Source: Styela clava (lineage: Eukaryota; Chordata; Ascidiacea; Stolidobranchia; Styelidae). Taken from it: a DNA stretch of 64,000 bases. This document shows positions 45,186 to 55,670 of this stretch, piece by piece (within the stretch, counting starts at the first letter, position 1; the number at the start of each line of letters is the position of its first letter). The stretch spans positions 7,936,001 to 8,000,000 of the forward strand of contig NC_135250.1 in assembly GCF_964204865.1 (NCBI RefSeq), written 5' to 3'. Under the pieces are notes generated by a model, which saw nothing but the letters and a program-made list of their open reading frames with translations, made no database searches and was not told the DNA's origin. A program made the translations under genes and the position numbers.

Positions 45186-46434
45186 TTAAAAAACAGATTG
45201 TTATATGCGATGAAGCATAATAATGGTGTGAACAAATACCACATTTTACAGGTGCCAACTCGCGAAACCCATCTAAAATAAACCCCGAAAATTTTGCAAT
45301 GGTAAAGTATAGGAAAAATTTTTCGGGGGTCAAAGGTCGGGGAAAGATCCATAGGGTACCGGTAGTGCAGTCACTGCTAAACAAATGCGACAATGGGTTT
45401 TAAAGATCAAGTAGAATAAAGAAAATCGAGGGAGGAATTGAATGTGTTCGAGCACGTGCTATTTTATCATTTGTCGGTACCGGTACCGATTAATTTTGCC
45501 CCTAAGAATACTGGATAACAGACTGATCGTCCTACCCCATCCGGTTCATCGCACAGCCACGGTACTCAAATTTTACTACGAGAGTACGATACAGTATCGG
45601 TACATGTTCTGCGGAGAGTAACAATATATAATAAATTATTGGACACAACAAAACTTATGTACAGGTACGTTAGTAAGTCGACTTAAAACTTTGGGAACAC
45701 CGTTTGTGCGCGTAGGATGACAACGTTGGTCCCAAGTAGAAGCAAAACTTTTTAAAACAAAAACGCTTGACAACGATTGGCCGGCATATTCGTGTTTTTT
45801 TTACTAGTGACAACGATGGGACCCATACTACTGGAAAGTATGATGTTGCCAAACCTTTCGAAAGTTTCAAACCCGACGATTGCAGTTATAAAACTGTTAT
45901 AAAACTGCACAGGCACGGAACATGCGTTTTGTGGGAGGAATTATACTGCATTCCTAATGTATATTGAACTCAATGTCTTTCGTCTCATTTAATCGGTAAG
46001 TACGACAATAATTCTTCATTCCGTTTTAGAATATTTTTATAATCATTTCACACATCTTGAAGATTTCGAATGTAAAGACCTCTGCAAATCTTACTGGGAA
46101 CGTTGTGGATTTTGCACGTGAAAAACCCTATTAAATCTACAGCATGCGTTAGTGAAAGGGAAAGATGTGTTTAATTAAGTAAAAATCGCGTAATTAAAGT
46201 GTGCATTATATACGCACAATATCACATTGTAACATACTTGTTGAAACACCGTATATTTTTCTTGCTATACCACAATAATTCACGTTTTTTACAAGTGTAT
46301 GAATTACGTACTATCAAGCGTTGAATTCGTCATTTTTTTTACAAAACATGACAACTTCTGTGACTTAACATTGTTCAAACAAATTTTAGTTTCTACCTTA
46401 AATGTGGGAAACAAAATATAGACTCTGGCTAGAT

Positions 46435-47255
46435 TTATTTTTTCATAAAGATGGAAAACAACGAAAAGGTTATCTTCACAGTAACATCCTCGTCTTCCGT
46501 ATTTGGAATTTCCCAATACTTCTTCAGCTTTCGGAATAATGTATCATAGGCATTCACCGGGAAACTTTCAGAAAATTTCTGAAATATTGGCACAACCATA
46601 TAGTCTTCTTTAAACTCTTTGAAGTTAGGGCGAATCTCAAATTTCACTTTGTCATCTCGCCATTTCTGCAATTTTGTGTCGATTCTGTCGTATAAAGCTT
46701 GAAAGCGATCGCAAACGTGTTGTTCCGGGTGATTCATTTTTTTCACGTAATCAGTTAGCGGTTGAAAGTAAAAGTCATGGAAAACACCATATCCTGATTT
46801 TGAATCTATATCGCTGTTTTCTAATTCAATATCTGATATCATAAAGCCGTAAGCAGCAACCATGCCTTTGGGCTTTAGCACTCTTTCGCATTCGTCTACA
46901 AATTTTGATACATCCATGTATTGCAAAGAAAAACAACTTGTGACCAAATCGACGCTTTTGTCGTCACAGGGAAAAGCATCGGAGTTGCCAACGACGTAAG
47001 ACATGTTTTCTTCCAATTCTTTCTCCTGAGCTAGTTTGATTTGCTCAGAGATTGAATTAAAATTAGGCGAAAAAGCTCTGGTCGATCTCCACTGCCGCAT
47101 CCAACGTCGAGCATAAATTGAAACTTCACACTCTCATCAGATGTTGCGCCGTAGCATTTTGTTAACTCATATATGACTTTTGTAGTTATCGCAGTATCCA
47201 ATGGAGATGTCTTGGAGTATTTTATTGCAGCATCTCTGCTGCTAAATTCGTTCAT
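46435..47255 (-). pseudogene. methyltransferase copy 3, frameshifted pseudogene
   Basis: The first ~57 codons (47255 down to about 47090) match copies 1 and 2 up to LDVGCGSG. A one-base deletion near 47087 (GATCTCCACTGCC where copy 2 has GATCTTCCACTGCC, plus strand) then shifts the frame. The rest stays open in the shifted frame down to 46435. A second lesion near 47049 removes 18 bases, in frame, that encode part of the GFDVS motif, including the Asp that binds the SAM ribose. Even without the frameshift the SAM site would be damaged. The long intact downstream frame suggests recent inactivation. Confidence 0.8.
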
Positions 47256-47932
47256 AGTACTTTTGCGAATAACAAAAATTGGATGTCGTACATACGTAAC
47301 TTTATATTTTGTAATTTGATTAAATATATATATTATTAGATTACAAGTTTTAAAAAGTCATCAAAGTAATTTAAAACACTGGAAATTGGATTTTTCTCAA
47401 TCCCCTCCCTTTTCTATTCCAAATATGCCTATATGGTCACCAAAAACCAGTCAGTATCTGCAGTATTTTTGTGGTGAAAACTTTATAAATGAGTGGTCAC
47501 ATTTGTGCAAATCAAAATATTAAATACTTTGTCTCAAATGTCCGATTATGTATCCGAATAAAATTTGGACAATCGGAAAGTTGGAATGTTTGAAATGCAG
47601 AATCAGTTTCTGATGAGTGCTTCATAGACAACGTTATAAGTTCTAATTATAACCTTACCTCGACGATAAATGCAAAACGCACCGCCTACTCAATTAACCG
47701 ATAAACATACTTCACATTCATTTTTGTTTGCAATCGTACTCTACAATATACCTTTTTAGCCCCCCTAAATCTGGCATATATTACCTATTTGTAAATATAT
47801 TGTCCCAACCCAGTAAAACTGATGTTATAGTCGCAGATCGAATGCGCGTAAAGCAACGTCCGATATTGATTCGTTTGCCTCGCCTTGCCGGAAACAGAAA
47901 CGCTGATACGCGATAACATGTGAAATGATAAA

Positions 47933-48200
47933 ACAAGAGAGCTATGCTCAAATATATGGACACGTCACAAGGTGTCGCTATTTTTTATTTTGACACATAA
48001 AAAACGAATCTCTCGAAGTCCACAGAAATTCTTGAAATAAGTAAAAGTAATAGCCTTCTGGCAAAAAAAAACAATCTGTAACCATTGAAAATTTCAAAGC
48101 AATTGGTCCAGTATTCGAAGAGAAAAGCGATTTCATCATGACGAAGGAGGAGAATAACAAGAAATACAACATAATATTAAAACGATTGTTATATACACTG
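47933..48200. mobile_element. second partial relative of the 2397-3653 hAT element
   Basis: ACAAGAGAGCTATGCTCAAA, then GAAAATTTCAAAGCAATTGG and AACATAATATTAAAACGAT match about 2562-2940 of the intronic element. It supplies the part missing from the fragment at 44879-45185. Confidence 0.6.
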
Positions 48201-49538
48201 CCGTATCCAATAAGCAGATCGATCGATCTGTCATTAAAGTTCGTCACACAAATGAAATGAATTAAATAATCAATTAAGCGGATATTTCACTGTAGAGTTG
48301 ATAAACTCTTAGTTCGTGTTACATCAATTCATCCTATATACGTGAATTAAAGTTCCGCAGAAATATGTGTTACATCAGTAATAAAATATTGGCGTATATA
48401 TTACCTCGATAGATTGGCAATCTGTCACGGTAATCATGTAAGTAAGAATAAAAAGGATCGTGTATTACAATATTGCTCATGGTTTGAATACAGGTACAGT
48501 TTTCTTAAGAATTAATATAATTCTTGATCATTCCGAATCCACCAAAGCGTTGATTCGCCTGTAAGCACTTCATCATTTTGACCAGTGTTCATGGCTGGGC
48601 ACGTGCTTAGGGCACCACAGAAATTCCCATACCTAAATCTCCAATGGTGCCTCAGTGTTCAATAAAACATTTCAAATTGATTAGGCGATTCAGACCTCAA
48701 TATTGGACATGTTGAAATAAATTTTCGCTTATTTTTCTTTCTCAAGTATAATCTTAAACCTCTCTATGAATGTTTGAAAGCGTTGAAGCTAAATCAATGG
48801 ACTTCTCGACCCTTGACCCCGGAAAAATTCCTATTATACTTTACTATTACGAAAATTTTGATGCTTATTTTGAGAAAGTTGACGCTTACAAACTGGTTTG
48901 GGTGTTTGAAACTATTTGACCATGTGCCAATTGCGGGTACTGACTAAATCTGACAAATACCACGCAAAACCACTGAAACGAAGCAATAAGTGCAACGATG
49001 CCTTAGGGGCCTGTGCGGACATTCGATTTTAAAATATAAATCATTTTCAAATCGTTTTGAAACTATAAAGGCTTGTTCCATAATGAAACAGGTCTGATAT
49101 TTGTTCAAATTGTTAATCGGGCTATTAATTCTTGTCCTAAACATTAACAATCGATTGGGGAAAATATTGAATACGATAAAATAAACAAATTTCTCTAAAT
49201 TTGAAAAACTTTACTCCTCTAACCTTAAAACTGCTTAAATTAGCGGAGCGGTTGGTGGAGTAAAACCCCAACTCACTCCTCCAGAGGTCAATAAGCACAC
49301 AGTATATTATAATGCCAAATGTTTGTGTGTAGTTTTGTTGCACGATCGAGCTGAATCCGAACAAATATAGGGAAATATACACCTAAATCTTAATACCAGT
49401 TAGAAGGTTGAAATCCAAATCCGTAATTCTGCAAAAACATGAAAAGCACTATATTCTCATCTCTCAAACGAAGGCCGAAACACGTCAAAAGTTGCTCGAT
49501 ACAAAGAACGGTCAACAAAGAAGCAATGCTATGACTTG

Positions 49539-49737
49539 GTTCCATTACATTTGAACCCACGTACATTTGAACCCACGACAATTGCACCTGTATACTGTTG
49601 CACCTATGGATTTTTTACGGATATTTGAATCCATACTAACCAATGAATTTTAGCAACCTCATATAGATTGAACCCGCGGATATACGGGTGCAAATGTATT
49701 GGTTCAAATGTACGTGGGTTCAAGATGTACGGTCACC
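49539..49737. mobile_element. 199-bp miniature inverted-repeat element with target duplication
   Basis: The ends are inverted copies of one another (CATTTGAACCCACGTACATT inverted in AATGTACGTGGGTTCAAG), and CTATGACTTG occurs on both sides (49529-49538, 49738-49747). The paralogous flank of copy 1 has the uninterrupted site (TGCTGAGACTTG near 38339), confirming an insertion after the duplication. Confidence 0.8.
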
Positions 49738-50516
49738 CTATGACTTGTTGTGACAAATCACAATCAGAGGAAATAGGGCACTGATCAATTTATTGAATTT
49801 ACATACTTTTAATTCAAAGGAATTAAATAATATTAAAATGCATATAGTTAACAAAGTTTCAAGAGCTTAGGACCCCCCAAAGTCATAGTTAGGCCTTGTC
49901 AGTGTCGCTTACTTTTCTTATGGATATTGAATAACCTATCAGATATAAATATATTATTATTTGAATTGCAATGAATAAGTAATTAACGGGGAATATTGGA
50001 AATTACTTAAAGAAAGAACATCGCTATCTCAAAATATACACGTAATATGGGAACAGTCTAATCCGTAATCCCGAAAATGCCTTAGGCATATTTGGCTAAT
50101 TTTATTCGAAAAAACCGTAGTGGGATAAACACAAGTTTATCTGAATTGCATTGCCAGGGTCAAATTACCCGTTGTTGAGCTGCAGTTGTCTATTTGCGCT
50201 GGGGTGATGATGTCTTTCCTTTTTTTCTGGAACTAACAAATCCCTTAATTGTGTAATCCACACAGAAACTACTGCAGCCCTTTGAAAAATCACAGTGCTT
50301 TCCATATGAAACGATATATTTATTTTATATATTTATACATATTGTGTAAAAACTGTTTATTATTTTCTATAAGTAATTGTACAATTTGGTTTCCTTCACA
50401 ACAAATGACCGCACACACGGCAGCTTGCAATTGTAAAACTCTATAAAGCATGGATTTCGTCAGACATTGAGATTTTTGTCCAGGTTGGGTTATATTAAAC
50501 AACACAAACACATGAT

Positions 50517-51930
50517 AAAAAAGCAACCGTGAATGGAACTTGAATTTCAAATCTATTCGTCACCTAATCCTAATGGGTCATTTACGGATTAATTAGTTCA
50601 ACTAAAAGAGTTGCCAATACAACATTTTGGTCTACTTGATTCTATAAGAAAGAAGTATAGCATACTTGAAATGGAGGACAAAATTTTTGTAATATTTTTA
50701 CAGAATTAAGACGTAACTCTTGATGATGACATGGAGTTTTTTGTTTCAAATCGACCAATCAAAGTGTATTCGCCCGGGTTTTGCGATAATTGAAGCCTTT
50801 CAGCTCTTACGGTAGACGACGCAAATCATTAACACGCAATTATTACGTTAATACGACATATAATTTATACGTTGAAACTATTCACGAAGCTCTGAAATGG
50901 ATAGAGTGCCACATCATGAAATACTCACATAGTGCGTTTCTTGTGATATTGTTCCACACCCGAAAAAAGGGGCTTTATCGGCGGTACGCTGCCAGAGTAA
51001 AACACTGAAGTGGTACCCAGTCGGTAAAAGGTTGAGAGCAATACCATAGCTGTATGCGCTCAATGGTAATTATTTACTGGAGGGCAGTTATACATATACA
51101 TGCGAAAGCGTTATTTTTTTTTTATGATAATATACTTATTATTGTAATATACAACGTAATACGTAACGTAACTTATTATTGTAATATACAACGTCCAAAT
51201 TGTTGCAAGGTAAGACCTAGTATGGGACGAAGGAAAAAGAAACGTATCAGACCACTTCGAGAACACATGGAGATGAAACAAAATTGATTTGGAAATTAAA
51301 AAAGCAACCGTGAATGGAACTTGAATTTCAAATCTATTCGTCACCTAATCCTAATGGGTCATTTACGGATTAATTAGTTCAACTAAAAGAGTTGCCAATA
51401 CAACATTTTGGTCTACATTGATTCTATAATAAAGAAGTATAGCATACTTGAAATGGATGACAAAATTTTTGTAATATTTTTACAGAATTAAGACGTAACT
51501 CTTGATGATGACATCGAGTTTCTTGTTTCAAATCGACCAATCAAAGTGTATTCGCCGAGTTTTGCGATAATTGAAGCCTTTCAGCTCTTACGGTAGACGA
51601 CGCAAATCATCTCGTGAGTTAACACGCAATTATTACGTTATTACGACATATAATTTATACGTTGAAACTATGCACGAAGCTCTAAAATGGATAGAGTGCC
51701 ACATCATAAAATACTCACATAGTGCGTTTCTTGTGACATTGTTCCACACCCAAAAAAAAGGGGCTTTATCGGCGGTACGCCGCCAGAGTAAAACACTAAA
51801 GTGGTACCCAGTCGGTAAAAGGTTGAGAGCAATACCATAGCCGTATGCGCTCAATGGTAATTATTTACTGGAGTACAGTTATACATATACATACGAAAGC
51901 GTTATTATTTTTCTATGATAATATACTTAT
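50517..51930. repeat. direct duplication of ~625 bp, 781 bases apart
   Basis: 50517-51139 is repeated at 51298-51930 (both begin AAAAAAGCAACCGTGAATGG and end ATGATAATATACTTAT). The second copy has an extra 9-bp stretch near 51609. The spacer contains a 105-bp block also present at 54650-54755. Confidence 0.85.
51189..51293. repeat. 105-bp dispersed repeat, copy 1
   Basis: CAACGTCCAAATTGTTGCA followed by GTATGGGACGAAGG and GAGAACACATGGAGATGAAA is found again at 54650-54755 with few changes, including one extra G that would break any reading frame. Confidence 0.75.
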
Positions 51931-52171
51931 AGTCGTCTAGATATCAATATGCGATGTCCGGTGAGCAACGAAGACAGTCAAAGAATTTGGAAAAAAATAA
52001 TGATTATAAATATGTGAAAGTAAAAAAAGTGTTGCGCAATAATACGAACTTAACTTTCAGAGATGTAGTTCACAGAAAAAGCTAGAAATGCGTCAATTTC
52101 AGCAAATATGAGTTTCACAAATTTAACTTAGAACTTTAACTTAGTTTGCGTAAATTTAGTCCATAAGCCTT

Positions 52172-52177
52172 TTTATT
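52172..52177 (-). terminator. AATAAA downstream of methyltransferase copy 4
   Basis: A canonical signal on the minus strand lies about 36 bases after the stop, unlike copies 1-3 in which it overlaps the stop. Confidence 0.5.
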
Positions 52178-52212
52178 TTTATATATCCTCCCTTGAAGAT
52201 ACAGCAAAGAAT

Positions 52213-53058
52213 TCAGGGTAATTGTTTCAAAAATACGATGAACACAGAAAAAGTCAATTTGATTTTGACATCTGCATCGTTTTCTTCCTTCATCTTCCAC
52301 AACTCTTTCAACTTTTTGCACAAAATATCAATCGGGCTTTCAGAAAAACTTTCATGGAACTTGCGAAAGATAGGAATGCACTGGAATTGAGACTTGAGGT
52401 CATTCAGAGTACACGTATTGTCAAATTCTACAATATCGTTTCTCCACTTTTTCATTCCAGTAATGCTATCATAAATTGACTGATATTTGTCAATGGCGTG
52501 CTTTTGTGGATGATTCAATTCGTGAACGAATTCAGTAAGAGGTTTCAGGTAGTATTCATTATAAATATCCATTCCAGACAGAGAAATATTCTCATTGCAA
52601 TCGTCAAGTATAAGATCCAAAACCGCTAGACCATACGCAGCTACAATTCCATTGGGTTTTAACACCCTCTTGCATTCGGCAACAAATTTTTCTGTGTCCA
52701 TGTAATGAATAGCAAAAGAGCTTGCAACCAAGTCTACGCTTTCGTTTTCACATGGAAAATTGTCTTCTGTTCCGGTCACATACGTTACGTTATCATTCTG
52801 TTCTGATTCTTGTGCCATTTGAATTTGTTCCAGACTTATATCAAATCCGACAACTGAATGGAAATACGGCGCGAAGATTCGCGTTGATCTTCCACTTCCA
52901 CATCCAGCGTCTACCATCTTCTGAAATGGGATATTTTCTTCGACAGGCATATTGCAACTCTTTCGCAGCTCATGCATAATTGTCTCCGGCACTGCTTCTG
53001 CCCATTCTCGTTTCTTAGCGTAACATGTAACAATATCTCGGTTATTATATTCGTTCAT
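52213..53058 (-). CDS. class I SAM-dependent methyltransferase, copy 4 (divergent)
   Basis: An intronless 281-aa protein from MNEYNNRDIVTCYAKKREWA. It has the same plan as copies 1 and 2 but is clearly older: DAGCGSGRSTRIFAPYF (motif I), GFDISLEQIQMAQES (motif II with Asp), CENESVDLVASSFAIHYMD and ECKRVLKPNGIVAAYG. All SAM-binding motifs are intact, so activity is likely; the substrate is unknown. It lies in the same orientation, ~5 kb upstream of copy 3, without the duplicated flanks, which suggests it separated first and the others arose later by duplication. It ends LKQLP and has its own 3' AATAAA. Confidence 0.88.
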   Translation of the reverse strand: MNEYNNRDIVTCYAKKREWAEAVPETIMHELRKSCNMPVEENIPFQKMVDAGCGSGRSTRIFAPYFHSVVGFDISLEQIQMAQESEQNDNVTYVTGTEDNFPCENESVDLVASSFAIHYMDTEKFVAECKRVLKPNGIVAAYGLAVLDLILDDCNENISLSGMDIYNEYYLKPLTEFVHELNHPQKHAIDKYQSIYDSITGMKKWRNDIVEFDNTCTLNDLKSQFQCIPIFRKFHESFSESPIDILCKKLKELWKMKEENDADVKIKLTFSVFIVFLKQLP

Positions 53059-54649
53059 TTTGTGAAAGTTATAACTTCGTTACCGGTACCGGGTATCTGT
53101 AAACATAGTGATAGTGCACCTTAAAAATTTATATGAAATTTGTGACCTTTTGTAGACGGGCCTGCTGAAAAAAACACTCCCGCTACCGCTCAAATAAAAA
53201 TAGTAATTATACAGTCAATGTTGGGGTAGAGAATGCAGATTAATTACTATTTTTTTTTTATTTCAAAACGCGGCGAGGTTTGTTTTTCCAAATCTCATAT
53301 TTTAGTGGATAGGGCTTTCTATTAACGATCCAAAATGTGTACTAGCTTTGTACGACGGTAGTGAATTATGATGCCGATATTCTCACTATCATATATAGAA
53401 CACCACTTGATACGACGTCAAAGCACTCAACCTTCTCGGCTGCATCTGTTTCCTGAATAATATCAGTTTTTGTCATGCTACCGCGCTGAGAGTAATCGAA
53501 ACTCCTTGCTATATAACTACTCTGGTGATGTCGTTTTCAACTGCTGTGTAACGGTCTATTGATGGTTCCTAACCCGATTGATAAGTTAGTTGCTACGTCA
53601 ACGACCATTTAATTGAAGATTTGTTTTAAGAGCTATAACATTATCGTTTCGTAATTAGAGCGGCTGGATACTTGATGTTGGTATAATTAGAGATAATGTG
53701 GGTTACTAGGCATATTTCGCTATTATTTTCTTGGAAAAAACTACAACCATGAACGAGGATTTTAAATTATGGGATGGATATTTTTCTTAGTAAAGACTAC
53801 AAAATTTTAACAGCCCAAACGCAGAGTACTGGTAGGAATGTTTTGGCTTGCCACAGAAGATTGTACTTTGTTAGTCGACACATATTCCTGCCAATATTGC
53901 ATTACATTATTAAAAGCATGTTTACACTATTGCGAGAGTAGAATAATGTCGAACTTGCTTGTTGCTGCTCTCTACCCCCTGTAGGGCCTTTAGATTAGTC
54001 TACACTCTGTTGGATTATACGACAAGAAGATTAAATCAATTCATTTCTGATTCTTTTACACTTGACTTGCTTTTAGGAAATCCTGTCACTGCCGGATCAT
54101 CAACTAAATTTGCTTCGTTTTTGGTCTTCTCCAAACCTTTAACCCCAATGACTTGTATGACACTTATATCTGTTTACGACACACACACAGCAATGAATTG
54201 GCGGGTAGGTATTTATGTGCGGAAAAAACGTCTGACATCGGCTACTGTGGAGTGTAATAATCCACACTACAGGCATATTGCGTGAACGTCGAGCAACGGT
54301 ATCAAAATATATCACCACTATTTCTCGCCTTTCCACGTTATACCGATATGACGTGTCTTTAGACACTGATCCGAGCTTTGGAAAAATTTCTGATCCGCAT
54401 ACGTAGAAAGAAAAAATAATCTACGTCCTCGGGCGATACTTCAGTCCAGCAGTGGGGCTAATCTGTTTCAGAGCTCGGTATGTTTATACATAATAGTTTC
54501 GCTTGTGTCGCTTCGCTTCGGTTTCAATCAAAGCGAGACAAATATAATGAGGAGAGCGATATTTGTGTAATTACCAAACAGGTAACTTGAAATATGATAT
54601 ATATACATATATCGGTAATTCTTGAACGATCCGTGTATCTATTGTATGA

Positions 54650-54755
54650 CAACGTCCAAATTGTTGCATAGTAAGACCCAGTATGGGACGAAGGGAAAAA
54701 GAAACGTATCGGACCACTTCGAGAACACATGGAGATGAAACAAAATTGATTTGGA
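54650..54755. repeat. 105-bp dispersed repeat, copy 2
   Basis: It matches 51189-51293 in the same orientation, differing by scattered substitutions and a one-base insertion. Confidence 0.75.
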
Positions 54756-55415
54756 ACATTCGCAATTAAATCCCATAAGAATTGAAATAAACAGAATACT
54801 ACGCACAGCAGTGGTTCGAATCTAATAAAGAGGGTACAGACCTCCAAGCACGTCATTTTCGCCACCGGAAATGCATTGGGTTTCACAATCAAATATCATT
54901 TCTTCACTAATACGTCGTTATGAAAAATGGGAACTAAGTCATACGTTTCTGTATCTACGACACGGTCGGAACTATAGCGAACCTTTCATCTCTTGCGTTA
55001 CAACAAACTGCACTGCAAGTACACACACAAGCACATGAAATAAATACGCGAAGCAGCTAACACCTAATTAGGCATGTGGTTATGAAAAAGGAGCAATTTA
55101 TGTACGGCCGATATGTGTCCAGTAATAAACGGCACTCCATCCATTTTTCGTTGACACATGTTTACCATATTTTTGCTTGACTTGGTGACTAATTGTGCGC
55201 ATGATTTATATATGATATCCAGTCAATTAAAAGCCCATCAGCTTATTTAATAGCCCTCTGAATGATTCCCAATAGTATTGGAGTGGAAGCTCTCTCGGAG
55301 CTTTTATCGCTCACGTTCCTCTCCGAACAACAAATTGAATGGAATTTCCCTATTGAGTGTATGTGTAAAGCGCATTCGATTATATCTATATATGTACATT
55401 TATTCTTACCTTATA

Positions 55416-55425
55416 TTTATTTATT
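55416..55425 (-). terminator. overlapping AATAAA signals for the myristoylated-protein gene
   Basis: Two overlapping AATAAA hexamers on the minus strand lie about 250 bases after the stop at 55671. No closer canonical signal was seen. Confidence 0.35.
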
Positions 55426-55670
55426 AGAGAGAGGAAAACCATTAAAGCGTCTTAATCATATGAGCGAGCACGATTTTTCGCCCTTTTGCCATTCCAGGTC
55501 AAATACGTAAATAGGTAACCAATTATTCGTTTCTGTCGCATTCATAATCACGATTGTGACACATACCTCTTTCCCTAGCAAGAAGTCTATTGAGTTATGC
55601 AAATATTTCTATGTTAAAAATTCGTGAATTCACAGTGAAAGTAAATTAAAGCTCAATATGCTGTTATTCT

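Larger units (their letters stand above)
42268..46433. other. intergenic region between methyltransferase copies 2 and 3
   Basis: This is a mosaic of duplicated blocks: 42405-42615 (like 33098-33330), 42855-43010 (like 33745-33890), 43373-43590 (like 34850-35240), 43625-44640 (like 32085-33250), a hAT-related fragment with a 17-bp tandem repeat (44879-45185), and 45990-46300 (like 35255-35560). ORFs here, including 43067-43360 with a hydrophobic run, show no coding conservation against the matching block. Confidence 0.6.
47256..49980. repeat. upstream flank of methyltransferase copy 3, paralogous to 36546-38620
   Basis: It is colinear with the 5' flank of copy 1 but interrupted by extra sequence: a fragment of the hAT-like element (47933-48200), unrelated sequence at about 48400-49250, and a 199-bp insertion (49539-49737). 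An inverted fragment like 45300-45350 lies at about 48810-48850. Confidence 0.65.
49981..52200. other. intergenic region between methyltransferase copies 3 and 4
   Basis: Apart from the tandem duplication 50517-51930 and a 105-bp dispersed repeat (51189-51293), nothing recognisable is present. ORFs such as 50790-51008 and 51571-51840 are the two repeat copies of one frame, broken by an indel, and lack protein-like features. Confidence 0.55.
53059..55670. other. intergenic region
   Basis: It lies upstream of methyltransferase copy 4 and downstream of the myristoylated-protein gene. A 105-bp dispersed repeat is at 54650-54755 and AATAAA signals for the minus-strand gene are near 55416-55425. 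ORFs (53959-54285, 54524-54892) lack recognisable features. No RNA gene was identified. Confidence 0.5.

Noticed and set aside
53959-54285. 108-codon plus-strand ORF
   Set aside because: No recognised motif or splice context; it ends in low-information sequence.
54800-54825. GGTTCGAATC, a perfect tRNA B-box word
   Set aside because: No A box or acceptor stem at the right distance.
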